Positions 61,416 to 64,000 of a stretch of 64,000 nt of DNA are shown here, one piece after another. Position numbers and translations under genes: made by a program. Source of the DNA: NAK19 sp034434515 (GTDB lineage: Bacteria > Chloroflexota > Anaerolineae > Anaerolineales > UBA4823); the NCBI GenBank assembly GCA_034434515.1, contig DAOTZA010000110.1, positions 21,897-85,896 of the forward strand, given 5' to 3'. The notes beneath the pieces are model-generated. The model saw only the letters and a program-made list of their open reading frames with translations, was not told the origin of the DNA and made no database searches. How positions within the stretch are numbered: position 1 is the first letter of the stretch; each line of letters opens with the position of its first letter.

Positions 61416-62879
61416 ATGCAACGAATTACAATTGATCCAATCACCCGCCTGGAAGGGCACGGCAAAATCGAAATCTTCCTTGATGAACAAGGCAATGTTG
61501 CCAACTCGTACTTCCAAATCCCAGAGCTGCGCGGCTTTGAGAGATTTTGTGTCGGCAGGCAAGTGGAAGAAATCCCGATCTTGACCAACCGAATTTGTGG
61601 CGTGTGCCCGGAAGCGCACCACATGGCAGGAGCCAAAGCCGTGGACGCAGTCTATCATGTTGACCCACCGAGAACGGCCAAAATGCTACGCGAATTGCTC
61701 TACAGCGCATTCTATGTCACCGATCACACGACTCACTTTTACGCCCTTGCCGGACCAGACTTTGTCATGGGGCCAGACGCTCCCGTAGCAGAAAGGAACA
61801 TCCTGGGTGTTATACATAAAGTTGGTCTAGAGATTGGTGGAAAGGTCATTCAAGCCCGCAAATATGGTCATACGGTCGTCGAGATGATTGGTGGTCGGAA
61901 AGTTCACCCCTGCACCTCGATTCCAGGCGGTTTGACTAAAGGGATTACCGAAGAACAACGACAACAAATTGAGGAAATGGGGCGCTGGGCGGTAGATTTT
62001 GCTCTCTTTTCCTTAAAACTTTTCGATGAGATTGTCCTCAAGAATTCCACCTATCTTGATTTGATCTTAGGAGATATCTACACTCATCGTACCTACTATA
62101 TTGGTCTGGTCGATGAAAATAACAAAGTCAATTTCTATGATGGCAAGGTGAGTGTCGTTGATCCTGAGGGCAACCGCATCGGTAAATATGCTCCCCACGA
62201 ATACACCGAATGGATTGCTGAACATGTTGAGCCATGGACGTATCTCAAGTTCCCATACCTTAAGAAGGTGGGTTGGAAAGGCTTCGTTGACGGCAAGGAA
62301 TCAGGGGTGTATATTGCGACTCCGCTTTCTCGTCTAAATGCCTCAGATGGCATGGCAACTCCCCGTGCCCAGGAAGAATACGAAAAATTCTACCAGACTT
62401 TGGGCGGTAAACCTGTGCATCAACGACTGGCAACCCACTGGGCTCGCCTGATTGAATTGCTCTATGCAGCCGAACGGTGGGTGGAGTTAGCGACAGACCC
62501 CGAGATCACCAGCGATAATTTCCGTACTATTCCAACCGAAAAACCAACCGAAGGGGTTGGTATTGTAGAAGCACCTCGTGGCACCCTGACCCATCATTAC
62601 TGGACGGATGAGCGCGGCATTGCAACGCGGGTGAACCTGATTGTCGGCACCACAAACAACTATGCCGCCATTCAAATGTCTACCAACAAAGCTGCTCGCA
62701 ATTTGATCAAGGGTGGGAATGTGAATGAAGCCTTGCTCAATATGGTTGAAATGGCATTTCGGGCTTACGATCCCTGCTTTGGCTGTGCCACCCATACACT
62801 GCCGGGAAAAATGCCGCTCGAGGTGATCATCCGCGACGCCAACGGCGAACCCCTTCGCGAGCTAAAACAGAACCTTTAA
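61416..62879 (+). CDS. mvhA: MvhA-like NiFe-hydrogenase large subunit (group 3c)
   Basis: Bears the NiFe active site. 487 residues starting MQRITIDPITRLEGHGKIEIF; L1 motif RICGVCPEAHH near residue 60 and the C-terminal L2 motif DPCFGCATH, both complete with four Ni-coordinating Cys. Cleavage is expected after CATH, releasing about 25 residues. ATG 61416 is fixed by AAGGAGG; upstream open frame overlaps mvhG and is not used. Maturation needs the HypA-F set at 0-6 kb and the protease encoded next. Confidence 0.98.
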   Translation: MQRITIDPITRLEGHGKIEIFLDEQGNVANSYFQIPELRGFERFCVGRQVEEIPILTNRICGVCPEAHHMAGAKAVDAVYHVDPPRTAKMLRELLYSAFYVTDHTTHFYALAGPDFVMGPDAPVAERNILGVIHKVGLEIGGKVIQARKYGHTVVEMIGGRKVHPCTSIPGGLTKGITEEQRQQIEEMGRWAVDFALFSLKLFDEIVLKNSTYLDLILGDIYTHRTYYIGLVDENNKVNFYDGKVSVVDPEGNRIGKYAPHEYTEWIAEHVEPWTYLKFPYLKKVGWKGFVDGKESGVYIATPLSRLNASDGMATPRAQEEYEKFYQTLGGKPVHQRLATHWARLIELLYAAERWVELATDPEITSDNFRTIPTEKPTEGVGIVEAPRGTLTHHYWTDERGIATRVNLIVGTTNNYAAIQMSTNKAARNLIKGGNVNEALLNMVEMAFRAYDPCFGCATHTLPGKMPLEVIIRDANGEPLRELKQNL

Positions 62880-62889
62880 GGTTTCAACG

Positions 62890-62916
62890 GGTGGAGGATA
62901 GCTTTTATCCTCCACC
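62890..62916 (+). other. Perfect 11-bp intercistronic hairpin after mvhA
   Basis: GGTGGAGGATA (62890-62900), loop of 5, TATCCTCCACC (62906-62916), followed by TTTC. A partial terminator or mRNA-stabilising element that would lower expression of the protease relative to hydrogenase. Confidence 0.7.
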
Positions 62917-62924
62917 TTTCAGCT

Positions 62925-63437
62925 ATGATGAAAAATCAGCTTCGCACGCGCATTATTGGGCTTGGGAATCCAATTTTGGGAGATGATGGTGTTGGCTGGA
63001 AGGTAGCTGAGCAAATTGAGAAGGAGCTCGAGGCAAAACAACCACTTTATCCACACCTCTGCATTGACGTCCAGAAGTTTAGCCTCGGCGGTTTATCCCT
63101 AATGGAACAAATGATCGATATCGATGCTGTGATTCTTGTAGATGCTATCCAAACCGGACACCAACCCATCGGGAGCGTTTATCGCTTGAATTTAGATGAA
63201 CTTCCGAATTATTCTGCTGGCCACACCTCATCTCCCCATGATACGAGTTTACAGAACGCTCTTCAAGCCGGTAAACTAATGGGAGCACATCTACCCGATA
63301 TCATTCGGATTGTGGCAATCGAAGCCGAAAAGGTTTATGAATTTTCCGAACATCTATCCCCCCCAGTTGAGCAAGCTATTCCAAAGGCTTGTCAAGCTGT
63401 GTGGGAATATCTTTCAGAATTGGAGGAAAAAAGATGA
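62925..63437 (+). CDS. Hydrogenase maturation protease (HyaD/HycI family)
   Basis: Cuts the C-terminal extension off the nickel-loaded large subunit. 170 residues: IIGLGNPILGDDGVGWKVAEQIE, VQKFSLGGLSLMEQMIDIDAVILVDAIQTG with metal-binding Asp, and HTSSPHDTSLQNAL with His. Two adjacent ATGs compete at 62925. ATGA overlap with the next gene shows a common transcript. Confidence 0.95.
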   Translation: MMKNQLRTRIIGLGNPILGDDGVGWKVAEQIEKELEAKQPLYPHLCIDVQKFSLGGLSLMEQMIDIDAVILVDAIQTGHQPIGSVYRLNLDELPNYSAGHTSSPHDTSLQNALQAGKLMGAHLPDIIRIVAIEAEKVYEFSEHLSPPVEQAIPKACQAVWEYLSELEEKR

Positions 63438-63898
63438 TCTCTCCGGAATTATTACGTCGTTTCCCATTCTTCGCCTACCTGGATGATGACCAGCTTTCAT
63501 CGCTGGCAATGATCGGCGAGGAGGTTGACTTTCCCGCCGGACAAATCATTGTTGAAGAATGCGCAGAAACCGATGCCCTGTATTTGCTTACAGAAGGAAC
63601 TGCTGATATATACTTTACAATTCAGGACGATAAAACCAACACCATCCGCCATTTCGTCGTTGGTGAAATCACCAGTGGCGATCCATTTGGGATTTCTGCC
63701 TTGATCGAGCCCTATCAACATACTTCTTCCGTCAGAGCCCAAACCGATTGCAAGGCAATAAAACTGGAGGCAGGGCAACTTCGTGAGCTGGTTGAGCAAG
63801 ACGCAACCCTGGCAAAAGTTTTACTTAAACAAATCGTTAAAGCCGCTTTGGATCGATTAAATAACACCCGAATTCAATTAGCAGCGGCTTGGGCTTAA
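63434..63898 (+). CDS. Cyclic-nucleotide-binding-domain protein without output domain
   Basis: 154 residues forming a single cNMP-binding (CAP-type) domain: FFAYLDDDQLSSLAMIGEEVDFPAGQIIVEE, LYLLTEGTADIYF, the phosphate-cassette region GDPFGISALIEP and a helical end (LLKQIVKAALDRL). The canonical cassette Arg is not evident (ALIEPYQHTSSVRA), so ligand identity is open. No DNA-binding helix-turn-helix or kinase follows. GGAGG precedes ATG 63434. Its coupling to the hydrogenase protease suggests a regulatory role for the hydrogenase complex. Confidence 0.88.
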   Translation: MISPELLRRFPFFAYLDDDQLSSLAMIGEEVDFPAGQIIVEECAETDALYLLTEGTADIYFTIQDDKTNTIRHFVVGEITSGDPFGISALIEPYQHTSSVRAQTDCKAIKLEAGQLRELVEQDATLAKVLLKQIVKAALDRLNNTRIQLAAAWA

Positions 63899-63953
63899 CA
63901 CCTATCAATCCCTTGAAACGATTGCGCACGTTACCTGTTTAAGGAGTGGATCA

Positions 63954-64000
63954 ATGGTCACAAAAGAAGATTTGTTGTATCGCATGGTCTTCACCCTCAA
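63954..64000 (+). CDS. Start of another gene in the hydrogenase operon (partial)
   Basis: ATG 63954 with AAGGAG 8 bases upstream; only MVTKEDLLYRMVFTL is visible before the window ends. Frame is open. Identity unknown. Confidence 0.6.
   Translation, partial: MVTKEDLLYRMVFTL

Noticed and set aside
1..64000. CRISPR array, insertion sequence or rRNA operon
   Set aside because: No regularly spaced direct repeats, transposase motifs or rRNA sequence noticed anywhere in the window.

Overview
The window is a gene-dense bacterial chromosome segment of moderate GC by eye. Its gene content (six-gene HdrABC-MvhADG hydrogenase complex, sodium-pumping methylmalonyl-CoA decarboxylase, MurA with Asp in place of the catalytic Cys, lone TatA, glutaminyl-cyclotransferase-like lipoprotein, DUF255 protein) suggests an anaerobic, fermentative Chloroflexota of the Anaerolineae type. 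That assignment is inference from gene mix, not from a marker-gene search. No prophage, insertion sequence or CRISPR array was seen; the only traces of mobility are a lone tyrosine recombinase beside a dif-like palindrome and an integrase fragment downstream of tRNA-Leu.

Layout. 1-6.2 kb: complete NiFe-hydrogenase maturation operon on the minus strand (tatA, hypA, hypB, hypF, hypC, hypD, hypE). 6.2-11.3 kb: plus-strand run trmFO, QC-like lipoprotein, orphan histidine kinase, hflX, small membrane protein. 11.3-17.7 kb: minus-strand operon mmdA-mmdD-mmdC-mmdB-aminotransferase-pckA. 17.8-19.9 kb: recombinase, dif-like site, hypothetical gene, tRNA-Leu, integrase remnant. 19.9-27.9 kb: tig, clpP, HAD phosphatase, rlmN, a NIL/SpoIIE-phosphatase/P-loop trio, secD, secF. 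27.9-35.7 kb: prepilin peptidase, murA, trx, scpA, DUF255 protein, hisS with tRNA-His, homocysteine methyltransferase with tRNA-Met. 35.9-41.7 kb: the most unusual region, an operon of aminotransferase, glutamate-cysteine-ligase-like/M20-peptidase fusion and aspartate kinase. 41.7-44.9 kb: pgm, tatD, polyprenyl synthase (minus strand). 45-56 kb: iscS-mnmA, trmI, Nudix, bL25, Fe-ADH, LCP protein, smpB and hypotheticals, zwf. 56.4-64 kb: hdrC-hdrB-hdrA-mvhD-mvhG-mvhA, maturation protease, cyclic-nucleotide-binding protein and the start of another gene.

How the parts work together. The Hyp proteins at the left end build the NiFe site of the hydrogenase at the right end; the hydrogenase would feed electrons from H2 through MvhD to HdrA for flavin-based bifurcation. 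The mmd-aat-pckA operon joins a CO2-releasing sodium pump to oxaloacetate/PEP/aspartate interconversion, as expected for a succinate/propionate fermentation route.

Main discovery. The aminotransferase/fusion/aspartate-kinase operon is preceded by what reads as a classical threonine attenuator: a strong sigma70 promoter, a 25-codon leader peptide starting about at the transcription start with eight Thr codons within ten, a perfect 10-bp hairpin followed by seven U, and an upstream 11-nt segment able to pair with the terminator's 5' arm. This places a never-obviously-described ligase-hydrolase fusion under threonine control together with a ThrA-like aspartate kinase. Second in interest is a dif-like 16-bp-arm palindrome directly upstream of the sole Xer-type recombinase gene.
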